In this document: in pieces, positions 54,801 to 64,000 of the stretch
Layout: every line of letters begins with the position of its first letter
Numbering within the stretch: the stretch's first letter is position 1
NCBI GenBank assembly: GCA_932294295.1
Contig: OW028585.1
Span: 29,248,720 to 29,312,719, forward strand
Reading direction: 5' to 3'
Source: Alitta virens
Lineage: Eukaryota; Annelida; Polychaeta; Phyllodocida; Nereididae
Length of the DNA: 64,000 bases
Notes under the pieces: generated by a model
What the model saw: only the letters and a program-made list of their open reading frames with translations
Databases searched by the model: none
What the model was told of the DNA's origin: nothing
Translations under genes and position numbers: made by a program

Positions 54801-55860
54801 TACATACCCAGGAGAAATCTAACGCTTATCCTGAAAGTTGTTCTAATGTTAGGTACTAATGTAAACATTCATGTTATTTGTTTGCTAGTTTAAGATGGAC
54901 AATGGTATCTTAAAGCTGGAATGTCACTCAATATGACAGTGGCCAAAATCTATTGCATTCACTTCATTGTCTTCTAATACTGATAACCTACCATCCAGAG
55001 CCTTGCTCGGTTCACTGTCTCTCTATAAAATAAATAAACTTAACCTAGTATTTAATTTTTCATACTGTCAAAAAATCCAATATGTAATTAAACCAAGTGA
55101 TGATATCACAATACTCAACAATGGGTGATGATGCCATTTCCATTGTATTTCCAATGTTTTGGTCTTGATTTTTTTTTTTTGTAATAAATGCCTGATAGAT
55201 TCATTAACTGACACATATTTAGTGTGTCTTGATCAAAAAAGGCAATTTTCAATCATTTGTTGAAGTTTTAGGAAATAGTGGTTTTGACAAACAGTGGAGC
55301 TTTAAAGGTAAATAGTCTTAATAGCAGTTTCTACTGAAAGGCGGAGCCACAATCTGGTGTGAAGCACCAGCCTGTCTCATAACTGATTCCTATCTGGGTA
55401 GTGTCTTACCAATAAGTCCTGTGGATTGATGAACATGTTATAATGTCTGTATGCGGACCCAGGCTTGTTTCAGCCTTATTTTATAGACCACCTTACAACT
55501 ATTGAGCTCTATAGCCACCACTGATCACAGTAGTCATAATGTTAACCTCACTTTATTCGATCAAAATTTTCAACAAATTTTTCGATATGTTATGTATGAT
55601 TATATTGATGGTTATTGCTTAATGATTTTTAAGCACTTACCTGTCCGAGCTGCGTCGACCAATGGTGTGGATGAATTATCAACCAATGGTGGGGTTGTTC
55701 TGCGATTCCTTGAACTTGAGCGGTTGGCTAATACTGGATGTCTGCTTAATATTTCTTTCACTGTTTTCACGTCTGGGATAAAAATGGCGGAGAAGAGGCG
55801 GTCCTCCTCTTCCTCTAACGTTGAATTGTTGAACATTTTTGCTTTATGTTGGTGTTGCAT
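51809..55860 (-). CDS. FEM1-like ankyrin protein, three exons (about 660 residues)
   Basis: Exons 55,860-55,641, 53,932-53,105 and 52,743-51,809 join in phase with GT/AG sites (donors GTAAGT and GTATGG, acceptors TTTTCAG twice). Exon 1 begins the ankyrin array; its end and exon 2 together form one ankyrin repeat. Exon 2 has more repeats (GQSALHVCC, GADVNLGDNAGRTPLHYACE, GAQLNLRDNNGFSVLETAA) and the TPR-like part with WMEKATALRKEHNIPK and LARERIYNGRYI. Exon 3 has LLHVMMNS, LLRSGMYFHARNKSGK, and the FEM1-type end LKHIAARQI then IPKSLARFVDL. FEM1 proteins are substrate receptors of cullin-2 E3 ligases, recognising C-terminal degrons. ATG 55,836 is an alternative start. Length fits FEM1. Confidence 0.8.
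54017..54620. repeat. 51-bp minisatellite, about 12 copies, in FEM1 intron 1
   Basis: The unit begins ACCTTTATGGGAACTATATT and ends GTAATGTTAGGATT. Because 51 is a multiple of three and several frames lack stops, it yields long open frames on both strands. These have no start context and fall in an intron. Copies vary at a few sites (GGGAACC versus GGGAACT; AAATACAG versus GAATTTGG). Confidence 0.95.
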
Positions 55861-55869
55861 ATGCTGGAA

Positions 55870-57415
55870 AACAAACCAAGGTGCAGAGACAAATTAAATT
55901 TTGGTCACTGTGACCTCAGCTCACTGTCACAGCGTTTGATCAATGCATGAGCCTGGCTGAAAATTTTCATTTAAGTTCTAAAATTCTTGCTTCCTGGTCT
56001 ACAAACGAAACAGGAAGTCACACCAAAATGTTTGGCCTATGATAGGTAAATTAATCTTCCTCCAAATTGTGTAACTAAAGGTTATGAATATTTTGCACAA
56101 AAATATTTTATATATACACACAACCTGACATTATTTTGACAAAGATACTAAATATTAAAAGAAAGCATCTAATTTATCAGTATCTTTGAGAAAGAATTTC
56201 AAATTGGTGGTAACTCAAGTCAGAATAGTTATGTAAAAGTAATTTGGCTGCAGCATAATGTTATGTTAAACATTTCGCAATATAAGGTTTTAAGTTTCAT
56301 GTTTCAGGAAGATATGGAGAATTATGATCAATTTTGCACAGGTGTTTTTCCCCTTTTTCAGCAAGTCTATATTTAGTCCAGGGGAAATTTGTATGAAAAA
56401 GTATTTCTGGAATAAAATATCAAATAAATATCCATAACATGGTGGTTGTGTCCTAAAATATACATTTGTATTTTTTAATTTTTACCTTTCCTTCATTGTT
56501 GTTTTTATATGATTTGGGTGTTCCTTATTGCTGTACGTTTGAGCACCAGTTTGGTCAACAGCACATGAAAAAATACATTGATATTTTCTCGTCCACTCAA
56601 GTTGATTTTATTGCCAAGCAAAAATTTGGATATATTAATATCTAAAAGTTTTTGTAGTTCCAAAGACTTTCCTCCTTAACAAAATTCCCTTTCATTATTT
56701 TTTAAATGACTTCCTGTTGCAGCTTGCCTTTAATGTTTTTTTCACAATCCAGATACTTTCACAATAACAAAATCTATATTTAGGTGTAAACATAAAAAAC
56801 ACAACAAACCTTCATTTGATTGTAGTTCATAACTTCATAGACATAAAAAACACAACAAACCTTCATATGATTGTAGTCTGCATAACTTCATCGCCGTAAA
56901 ACAGGTGGAATAACTAACTAAATATTGCACATTGTCAAGTAATACTGATATGTCAATCAGTTTTGCTGATATAGGTTACTGAGCTAGATAGAGGCTTGAA
57001 CTCTGCTATCTATAGATCTACATTTTTGTGTGAAAAGTAATACACTCAGCGACATTGATTTTCGCCACGACATGGAAATGCTTCACTTAAAATAAAGTGC
57101 AATTATATACTGCCAATCATGAACTTGCAATGAGTATAATCATGTTTTAGGGGGCTGGCGAATCTCGATGTCTTGTAAAGAGTGTATTATAAAGTGTATT
57201 ATAAATACCAAACATATTTATTTATAGTATTTCCAAACCAATCTGGTATATATTTGTGACTAACCGAGCAACTGAATCCCCACAAGCTATGACGTCCTGT
57301 CTAACGTAAAAATAGGTGTTGATGTTATTTGTATGATATTCGCAGCCGTTTGATATTTGGCCGATTGATGTAAAACGTATGTAAAAACAACAGTTGTAAT
57401 GACTACTGAAGATAT
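55870..57415. other. Region upstream of the FEM1-like gene
   Basis: AT-rich, no further gene. A tandem duplication of about 53 bp (ACATAAAAAACACAACAAACC repeat, first 20 bases) lies at 56,787-56,893. Confidence 0.5.
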
Positions 57416-57420
57416 TACTT

Positions 57421-57535
57421 CCCAGATAGCATTCCAAATTGTTTCAATGGCGGCACGACGTCGGCGATGTTAATTTGATGTTGTACCAACAGTGGCCTTT
57501 ATAGAAACGATGCTGGGCCGATTTGGAATGCTATC
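57421..57535. mobile_element. Short MITE, copy 1
   Basis: Starts CCCAGATAGCATTCCAAATT and ends CGATTTGGAATGCTATC, an inverted pair about 115 bases apart. Copies occur at 61,735-61,842 (inverted ends nearly complete) and 63,299-63,390 (right end decayed). Confidence 0.75.
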
Positions 57536-57542
57536 AGCATTA

Positions 57543-58736
57543 CAGTGGGTTGCAAAAGTACCACCTCCCTTGGAGTTTGCAAACAAATACATAACAGCTG
57601 TAATTCTATACACAATAATAGTCAACTGTTTTGTAATGTTACATAACATGTCCGCATATGAACTGACGTCCATGACACTTTAGAGTAGGGGCATGAAAAT
57701 TTAATAGTAAATGTTTTTGTTGTTCTACATTTTCATCAGACTTTCTCTGGATTTGCCAAAATTCACCCAGGAAAACATTTTATATGAGATATAATTGAAT
57801 ATCGGCTGGCTGGCTGAAAATAATAAATTTATGAAAATGCATCAAAATTACATCTTAATATTCAAAAGCAAATCTTAAGTTCTTCTAGTTCAAAGTTATA
57901 TTGTCTAATAATTTGTCTATGACCAACCAAAGTGAGAGTTTCCAAACAGACACCCAAATATTACTATCTAATCAGAAGAGGTGGAAAGTACATGAAAGTA
58001 CGGGTTTAGTGCAGTATAGCGGACCCAAGTTCATGCCTATATTTGGCAATTGACGTCAATCAAATATGAAATATATAATTTCTTTTTAACAAGTTTAATA
58101 ATCCAGCACAATTTGAGGAACATTTGGTGTAGTAGCGGGGGGCTTTAGGGGCAGAACACCCCATGAAAGAAAATATAAAAAATTGCGCTCTTATCGTGAC
58201 AAGAAAACAGCCGTCGTTATCCCCTGTCCGTTTGTGACATCATACATTATATTCAAGGATTTGACGTTATATGCTTGGCAAGGAGGCTTGCTAAATATGG
58301 CCATAAATCTGGGTCCGCTATATTCCATATTTTCCGAAATTACATGATGTGGTAAGGCCGCTTTAATTTATAAATTGCCAAATGTTATTGCAATTATTCT
58401 CCAACTCACCAGGTAATGACCTTCGGATAAAGAAAAAGCTAGATCAACTATAGTTATGAGGGTATAGACCGTAATGTGCCCTTACCCTATCTGATGCAGG
58501 GACTGATGGATTGGTCCACCACTACCCTAAAATGTCATGTATATGAGTTTGCTCGTGCACAGGTTATGTAAAATTGCATAACAGTTTCAAAGCGGCTTTA
58601 AATTTGCAAAATATGATGAACTATCACCTTCATAAAAACTGTGATGCTTGCAAGTTCCATTTTTGTCTGGTGTAGAATTAGAGTTGATATATTATAGGCA
58701 AACTCCAAGGAATACAAATACTTTTGCAACCCACTG
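57543..58736. mobile_element. Tc1/mariner-like non-autonomous element (1.2 kb)
   Basis: The left end CAGTGGGTTGCAAAAGTA and, further in, CTTGGAGTTTGC recur inverted at the right end, and both ends are flanked by TA, the Tc1/mariner target. The start CAGTGGxTTGCAAAAGTA is typical of Tc1-like transposons. The inside (57,600-58,650) is AT-rich and has no transposase. The inversion continues outside TA for about 9 bases (TATCAGCAT), so the ends may be longer. The left end directly abuts the MITE at 57,421-57,535. Confidence 0.75.
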
Positions 58737-58801
58737 TAATATGCTGATACGTTGTGAAAGGCATTATTTCCACTATTATGACTTTTGGATTTATATTGAA
58801 A

Positions 58802-58875
58802 GAATCAAATATCCAATATCCAACAAAGTTCATATCAATCGAATATCAAATATCCAATATCCAGCAAACTTCACA
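58802..58875. repeat. Tandem duplication of about 37 bp
   Basis: ATCAAATATCCAATATCCA(A/G)CAAA occurs twice in tandem. Confidence 0.75.
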
Positions 58876-59605
58876 CTCATCTCAGAGCAATCAGAATACT
58901 GTCATGTTGGAGTATGACTCTTGTTAGAAGTGTATATATCTTTAATAGAATAGCAATTAGGAAAAACTCCCACATCTCAAAGTTAAGTTTTTTAGGTGCA
59001 AGCGATGCCTTAAATCTAATCAGATAAACAATAAAGATAGGGATTTACCAGGTTTGTAGAGCCATTTATAGATAATTAATCATGAAACGGTTGATAATTT
59101 ATTGTCGAGCTCATTATCATTACGTTTTACGCTGCTGATATTACCTATGAAAATAGAAATATATAAAACTACAATTTCTAATTATTTCTTGTAAAATGAT
59201 CTGAAACATTGTGTTTTGCAGGCAGGTTCTATTAACACTGCTTCTTTACTTTGATTTCTTTAAATATTATATATGACGTCATTCTGGTTTACACACCAAA
59301 TATCAGGCAGTTTGGCTGAGAGCTTCATCAAACTAAGGTGTATAACTTGGCACAGGTATATTCCAAACATTGTGGCTCTCCGTTTGGCTGGCTAAAATGA
59401 GCTTACTGGAAGACTCCTTGCTCTCAGCGCCGTCATCTTGTGCACTGCAAAGCCCTGAACCATGAATGCAGGCTGTGCGCATATATGATCTAGTTCCAGT
59501 TAGTGTCAGGATACTGACAGTAAAATTGGTGTGTGCTGGCCTTGAACATCAGTAAGGCCAGACTCCAGCCAAGCTGAGGGTTCAGTCTGACATGGTGGAT
59601 TGGGT

Positions 59606-59855
59606 GAAATAGGGCTTTACAGCCTGTATTTTTGCACCTGATGGGCTAATTACGACAGGCACGTGGTGGGTGGGTGGATTAGGGCTTTATGTCCCGTATT
59701 TCTGCACCTGATGGCCTAATTAGGACAGGCAAGGACCATGGCAGTGAGATGAAAGATGAAACTGCCATCCAACTTAGGCTCGACCGGGAATCGAACCCCA
59801 GACCCAGTGGTTGGAAGCACAGTACGTTACCACTGAGTTAACCCTCCGGCCCCTG
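59606..59855 (-). mobile_element. tRNA-derived SINE, copy 2, with duplicated far end
   Basis: Reading on the minus strand, the tRNA-like head has an A box (TTAACTCAGTGGTAACG) and B box (GGTTCGATTCC) about 40 bases apart, as needed for RNA polymerase III. The far end (AGGGCTTTA(C/T)...GACAGGCA) is present twice, at 59,610-59,660 and 59,679-59,729. It is related to 51,590-51,755. Confidence 0.8.
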
Positions 59856-59859
59856 CTCT

Positions 59860-62030
59860 AACCTAGTTCTGCACTGTGATTGAATATGAATTCAAATCAT
59901 TTCTTGTAACTATGTGTCCAAACTATATGAATAAAATCTTTATATCAGTGCTTTCTTCTCGCAGATGTCAGGCAAAAATGTGTGTGATCATGCTAAAGAA
60001 CCACTGCACAACAGGATGAAGGGGGAAAAAGTTTTAATGAAATGTTTAAAAAACTAGTTTTACTCTATTTAACACCATTAAATTAAATACACTATCAAAT
60101 TAAATCATATAAGTATTATTTTAGTGGACGGAAACTTTGTATATTATTTTTATTAAATGACAAACAATTAGACTATTCTAGAGGTCTAATTCTTACTTAG
60201 ATAATTATATCACATTGAAAGCGCATGTAAAGCTATTCGATGCTTAAGTTCTGTTGTTCAAACATGAGATTTTTAAAAATGCTAAAAAATAATGACTTAC
60301 GAGACCTCAAAATATATATTAATATACTTCAGCCGCTATCAGTTATTCAGTTAACCACCAAATGTATTCAAATGGATATGCTGAGAAAAAACGATGGTAG
60401 TGTACAAACATGGGGAAAACATAAAGAGAAATTAAGCATTCAACATCAATCAACATCTGACTGTGACAGTTTCAAAGGCTGCAGATCTTCATTGTTTTGA
60501 GCTATCAGGCCCGTAGCCAGCTACTAGCGTTGGGTGGGTCTTTTCATAAAATTGTGGACCTTCGATACAAATGTAATACACATAGAAACTAATATTTTCA
60601 GCCGTGCACATTTTGCTCAGACAGGACAACAACAGACAACTTTGATCAATGATGAACGATTCCATTTTAATTGCCCCACATGTACCCTCGCCTTGTAGAG
60701 TTAATTATCTTCAAAGCTAAATTGACGCTTAAACGGTGCTAAATTTTAAAAATAGCATTCCTGCATGATGTGGACATGGACCAAATTGCTCAGAACAATA
60801 GGAAAACAGTCTAAGTGGAGTATAACTAGAGTTATTACACTCATCTTGATGAGAAATACCAACGACTCCATTCACTTCGATCACTCTAATGGCACAGTGA
60901 ATGACTTTAACTATAGGTAATTGTGTAAATTTCCATAGCAAAACTGAGCTTTTTAAGCGAATAAATATTCACCTGCTGTACTTGATGGTTCCAGAAATGT
61001 CAATATGAGACACACTTAAATATATAAGTTCTTCTGTTTTATTGATTGCTTTAATGACATACTCAGTGGTGCATATTAATATAATACTCTCGTGCCATAT
61101 AGTTGCAGCACATCACTGCTCCAGGCAACATTTCATTTGAAATCAGCATCAAAGGTATAACACTTCATTATATATATATATATATATGTATACTGTGGTA
61201 ACAATGCACTCTTCATTGTTATGTATTTGCAGCCCTCAGTGAAAGTGAGGCCAAAGATTTTTGAGCTTTCAGCCAATTTCATGTACTTGGAAACTAAACT
61301 CCAGAGGACATCATCTTAGCTGAAAGCCCCATTTGCCAATCTGTAGGCTTCATCAGAGTTCGGTATGCAAAAAAAGTTTGGGCAGTCCTACAACATTTTG
61401 GTTTAGAGTTAGGTATTCGGAGGTCTATCGTAGGTGGTCAACTGGTCGTAGGATGTTGGAAGTTGTATGTCATCGTAAGGGGGCTTTCTTATTCATCCTC
61501 ATACTATGTAGCTGAGGTTGACCTGACAAGGTGCTATGGGCTTCCACGATTCTGGCCTTATTAACACCAGTAAATGTTATTACTTACGACCTGCTAGGAA
61601 GAGCGCAGACCAAACTACGAAGCAACTTAGAACCACTAAGGTCTGCAGGTCTACATTTGGATGAGTAGTGGTAAAATTCACGAATATCTACGATGCTGCA
61701 AAAAGTAGGTCATTGTAAATAAACATAGCTGTTCCCCAGATAGCATTCCAAATTGGGCCAGCATCGTTTCTAATGGCCGCCGTCGGTAGAACATCGTTCC
61801 AACATCGCTGACACATTGATGCGATTTGGAATTCTATCTGGGTCATAGCTCCTTGTCATATCAACGTTGGCTACGTAGCTTGGCGATAGATAACGATGCA
61901 ATCTACGATGACCCACGATGACCTACGACTTCCGATTACTTATGGTCACTACAAACAAAAAGGCATGGGTTTGAGGGAAAAAAAATTGAGTCGACTCAAA
62001 AATATTTTTGCATTTACCTACCTCTGATAA
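59860..62030. other. Intergenic, mostly without features
   Basis: Contains a repeat CAGGCCCGTAG...GTTGGGTG at 60,506-60,560 that recurs at 62,227-62,270, a (TA)n run at about 61,168-61,188, and the second MITE copy at 61,735-61,842. Short frames at 60,240-60,500 and elsewhere have no recognisable product. Confidence 0.5.
61735..61842. mobile_element. Short MITE, copy 2
   Basis: Ends CCAGATAGCATTCCAAATTG and CGATTTGGAATTCTATCTGG are an almost perfect inverted pair; the centre carries GGCC and CATCG motifs shared with copy 1. Confidence 0.75.
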
Positions 62031-62032
62031 GA

Positions 62033-62152
62033 TCCCAGCCAGAACTATATGTTCACGAACATAAATAAAACATTAAAAAAATATTTTCTGAGGTAACCAC
62101 TTTTAGAAAAATGATTTCATTTATGTTCGTGAACGTATGGTTCTGGCTGGGA
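62033..62152. repeat. Fold-back element with 33-bp arms
   Basis: TCCCAGCCAGAAC and GTTCACGAACATAAAT in the left arm are inverted in the right arm (ATTTATGTTCGTGAAC and GTTCTGGCTGGGA). Loop about 50 bases. Confidence 0.85.
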
Positions 62153-62226
62153 TGCCACCTAATCATAAAGACAACTTATGCTCCACAAATTTGCAAATCA
62201 TGATAGATCGTCAATGATAGTGAGGT

Positions 62227-62339
62227 CAGGCCCGTAGACAGCCGCTTGTGTTGGGTGTGTCTTTTTCGTTAAAAAGCATTCCCTGAAGTGGACCCCCCCC
62301 CCTGGTTGGGGGGGGGGGGGGTCCAATTCAGGGAATGCT
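62227..62339. repeat. Dispersed repeat followed by a poly-C/poly-G hairpin
   Basis: The stretch after CAGGCCCGTAG carries AGCATTCCCTGAA and TGGACC then a C-run, a 5-base spacer, a G-run, GGTCCA and TTCAGGGAATGCT inverted: a palindrome at 62,275-62,339. It is prone to slippage or assembly error. Confidence 0.8.
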
Positions 62340-62439
62340 TCAGGAATGCTAAAACTCTGGCCTGGAGGTCAGAATCAATCAGCACCATAACTTGATGAAT
62401 CTTGAAGGTGTTAATGGGGCTTAGATCCACATGACGTTC

Positions 62440-62760
62440 AGTGGCCTAATGGTTAAGGCATCCACCAGTGCCACATTGGTTAGCTCTGCTGAAGGTCCTG
62501 GTTTTGTTCCCCGACCCGGGCACTGTTCATGAGCTACATCCCAGCAGCTGGATGTCGATCAAATGTGACGTTAAATTGGAGGTGCCTTGTACTCGGTGTC
62601 TATGCTAAGACAAGTAAAAGATCCCAACCATTGGGTAAATGTGTAACATGGTGTGGACTCCAAGCAGCCTTATCATCTCATCATTACATCTGCCTCTGGC
62701 AGTTGCTCAAATAAGCTGACTAGCATTGAGACATTGACATTGATGTCCTGTGGAGTTTAG
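62440..62760 (+). mobile_element. Second family of tRNA-derived SINE
   Basis: A box TGGCCTAATGGTTAAGGCA and a B-box-like GGTCCTGGTTTTGTTCCCC lie about 50 bases apart at the 5' end, followed by a 250-base body. Distinct from the SINE at 51.6 and 59.7 kb. Confidence 0.7.
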
Positions 62761-62970
62761 TTTCCATGTCTGCAAAAGTGGCTGTAAGGATGATGTCCAG
62801 TGATGGAATCAAACCATTCAGAAAAATAATAGATACTTTCTTGGGTGCTATCATTAACTATCAATTAAGCCCTGTGCTTTGTTGTCAGCCACATCGGATT
62901 ATGTATATGCTTGCTGAATTTTCCAGGGAACATGACAACATTCCTCCCCAAAGCTGTAAAGTTGAACAAC

Positions 62971-63019
62971 ATGGAGTCTTTCATATTTATACTTCTTACA
63001 TCTGCAATATTTGCCACAG
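62971..63019 (+). CDS. Possible signal-peptide first exon
   Basis: ATG 62,971 opens ESFIFILLTSAIFAT, a typical short signal peptide, and meets CACAG then GTAGGT, a good donor. No downstream exon was recognised before the window end. Confidence 0.3.
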
Positions 63020-63298
63020 GTAGGTTTGACACAGGATTTGCGCAGCTGCTATATATACTCAGTCTTCACAATTTTGAATTCAGATGCAAAAAATAGGCGA
63101 GATAGAAATAGCGACTGTTTTGTGTTGGATATTTTCTGCAATTCTTTGCTCAAGTCTCTAAAAAATTCAGATTATCACAAAGTATATTGTGTTTTCAACC
63201 AATACTGCATTTCTTTTATTTTTACCGTTGCCAAAACCATCTGCAGAAGGCGTTTTAGTTGCTTTGGTAAAGAGTTGTCCATAAGCCGGGCGGCTCGC

Positions 63299-63390
63299 AG
63301 ATAGCATTCCAAATTGTTTCAATGTCAGCGCAATGTCGGCGATGTTGATATGATGCTGTAATGACAGTGGCCTATTTGGAAACAATGCGG
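63299..63390. mobile_element. Short MITE, copy 3 (right end decayed)
   Basis: CAGATAGCATTCCAAATTG at the start and a diverged CTATTTGGAAACAATG at the end. Confidence 0.6.
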
Positions 63391-64000
63391 GTGCTCCCTT
63401 TTATAAAAGTTTAATCAAAATGAAAAATAGTTAATAATTATGTATTAACATAGAAGCAAAGACAGAAAAGAAGAAGAAATACAATTCAATACAGCAAAAA
63501 TAATTATCGAACATTTGACATTCATATCAATCAATTTCAATATGTGACGCACCATGTAAAAAGGGGGCTAATGGGTGGATTTTTCAAAAATTAGTTTTTG
63601 ATGGCAAGTAATTGCCTAACATGTGTAGTTTATGGAAATGTAAAAAATTTTCAGATATCTCAATCTTTAGTGGTCATATGGGGTATTTGAAAATTTGATG
63701 TTTTCGCGCACATAACCACTGAGACGTAATGAGCAGCAACACAGGCACTTGTAAAACTATGTATTACATTTTATGGCATATCTACATTATATGTCGTTCA
63801 AAACTTACATGATTTGGATATGTGATAATGAGGTAACTTTTCTATACTCAACTAAAATTGTGAGCTGCTACAATAATCACTTTTTGTAAAATTTAACATT
63901 AAAATTGGTGTCTTAAAAATCCGGTTTCCGACGTAAAAACAACCTCTGTATTTGGTTTTTTATCTCGGTTGCTCATTCACCAACAATTACCAAAATCTAG
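63391..64000. other. Window end, nothing recognised
   Basis: AT-rich with no supported gene or repeat. Confidence 0.4.

Noticed and set aside
1..64000. CRISPR arrays, bacterial operons or rRNA
   Set aside because: None present; spaced-repeat structure is limited to minisatellites and dispersed elements in an animal genome.

Overview
This is animal nuclear DNA. It is AT-rich, has intron-containing genes with GT/AG splice sites, and carries many mobile elements of metazoan type: a Polinton/Maverick, an Ngaro-like tyrosine-recombinase retrotransposon, Ty3/gypsy, CR1/L2- and RTE-like LINE remnants, tRNA-derived SINEs, MITEs and a Tc1-like shell. The mix suits a marine invertebrate (lophotrochozoan, cnidarian or invertebrate deuterostome), but I cannot name the phylum from sequence alone.

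Layout. 1-2,793 (-) is one uninterrupted 931-codon frame running off the left edge, of no family I can name. 3,979-6,922 (-) is a broken Ty3/gypsy element. 8,510-8,806 is a LINE tail. 9,424-10,733 (+) is the last exon of a glycosyltransferase with a DSD motif. 12,042-31,655 is a nearly whole Polinton. 31.7-36.2 kb holds a transposase-like exon fragment, two inverted-repeat elements, a LINE fragment and a 22-bp inverted repeat. 36,887-41,354 (-) is an almost intact Ngaro-like element with split direct repeats. 43,872-45,990 is a detached piece of the right end of a second, related Polinton. 47,140-48,035 is a LINE pseudogene. 49,060-55,860 (-) holds two tandem FEM1-like genes, one apparently complete with three exons and one truncated. 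56-64 kb holds MITEs, a Tc1-like shell, SINEs and fold-backs, with little coding evidence.

How the Polinton works together. The left arm has a small membrane protein and a PC4-like candidate nucleic-acid-binding protein, then a protein-primed type DNA polymerase B on the opposite strand. The right arm runs ATPase, two unknown proteins, integrase with chromodomain, penton, basic protein, major capsid and adenain-like protease. This is the usual replication, integration and virion-building set. Lesions are few and point-like (frame breaks or stops in PolB, ATPase, one unknown, integrase, penton and MCP), so the copy is recent or carries some assembly errors.

Three things stand out. (1) Exons upstream of PolB have splice sites whose phases lead into PolB, giving a possible N-terminal extension of more than 410 residues that is acidic, Ser/Thr/Gly-rich and has a basic nuclear-localisation-like motif. 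(2) A signal-peptide, Cys-rich membrane protein lies just inside the right terminal repeat. A diverged copy lies next to a copy of the same terminal repeat 15 kb away, which argues that it is Polinton cargo. (3) A previously easy-to-miss 931-codon open frame lies at the left edge.
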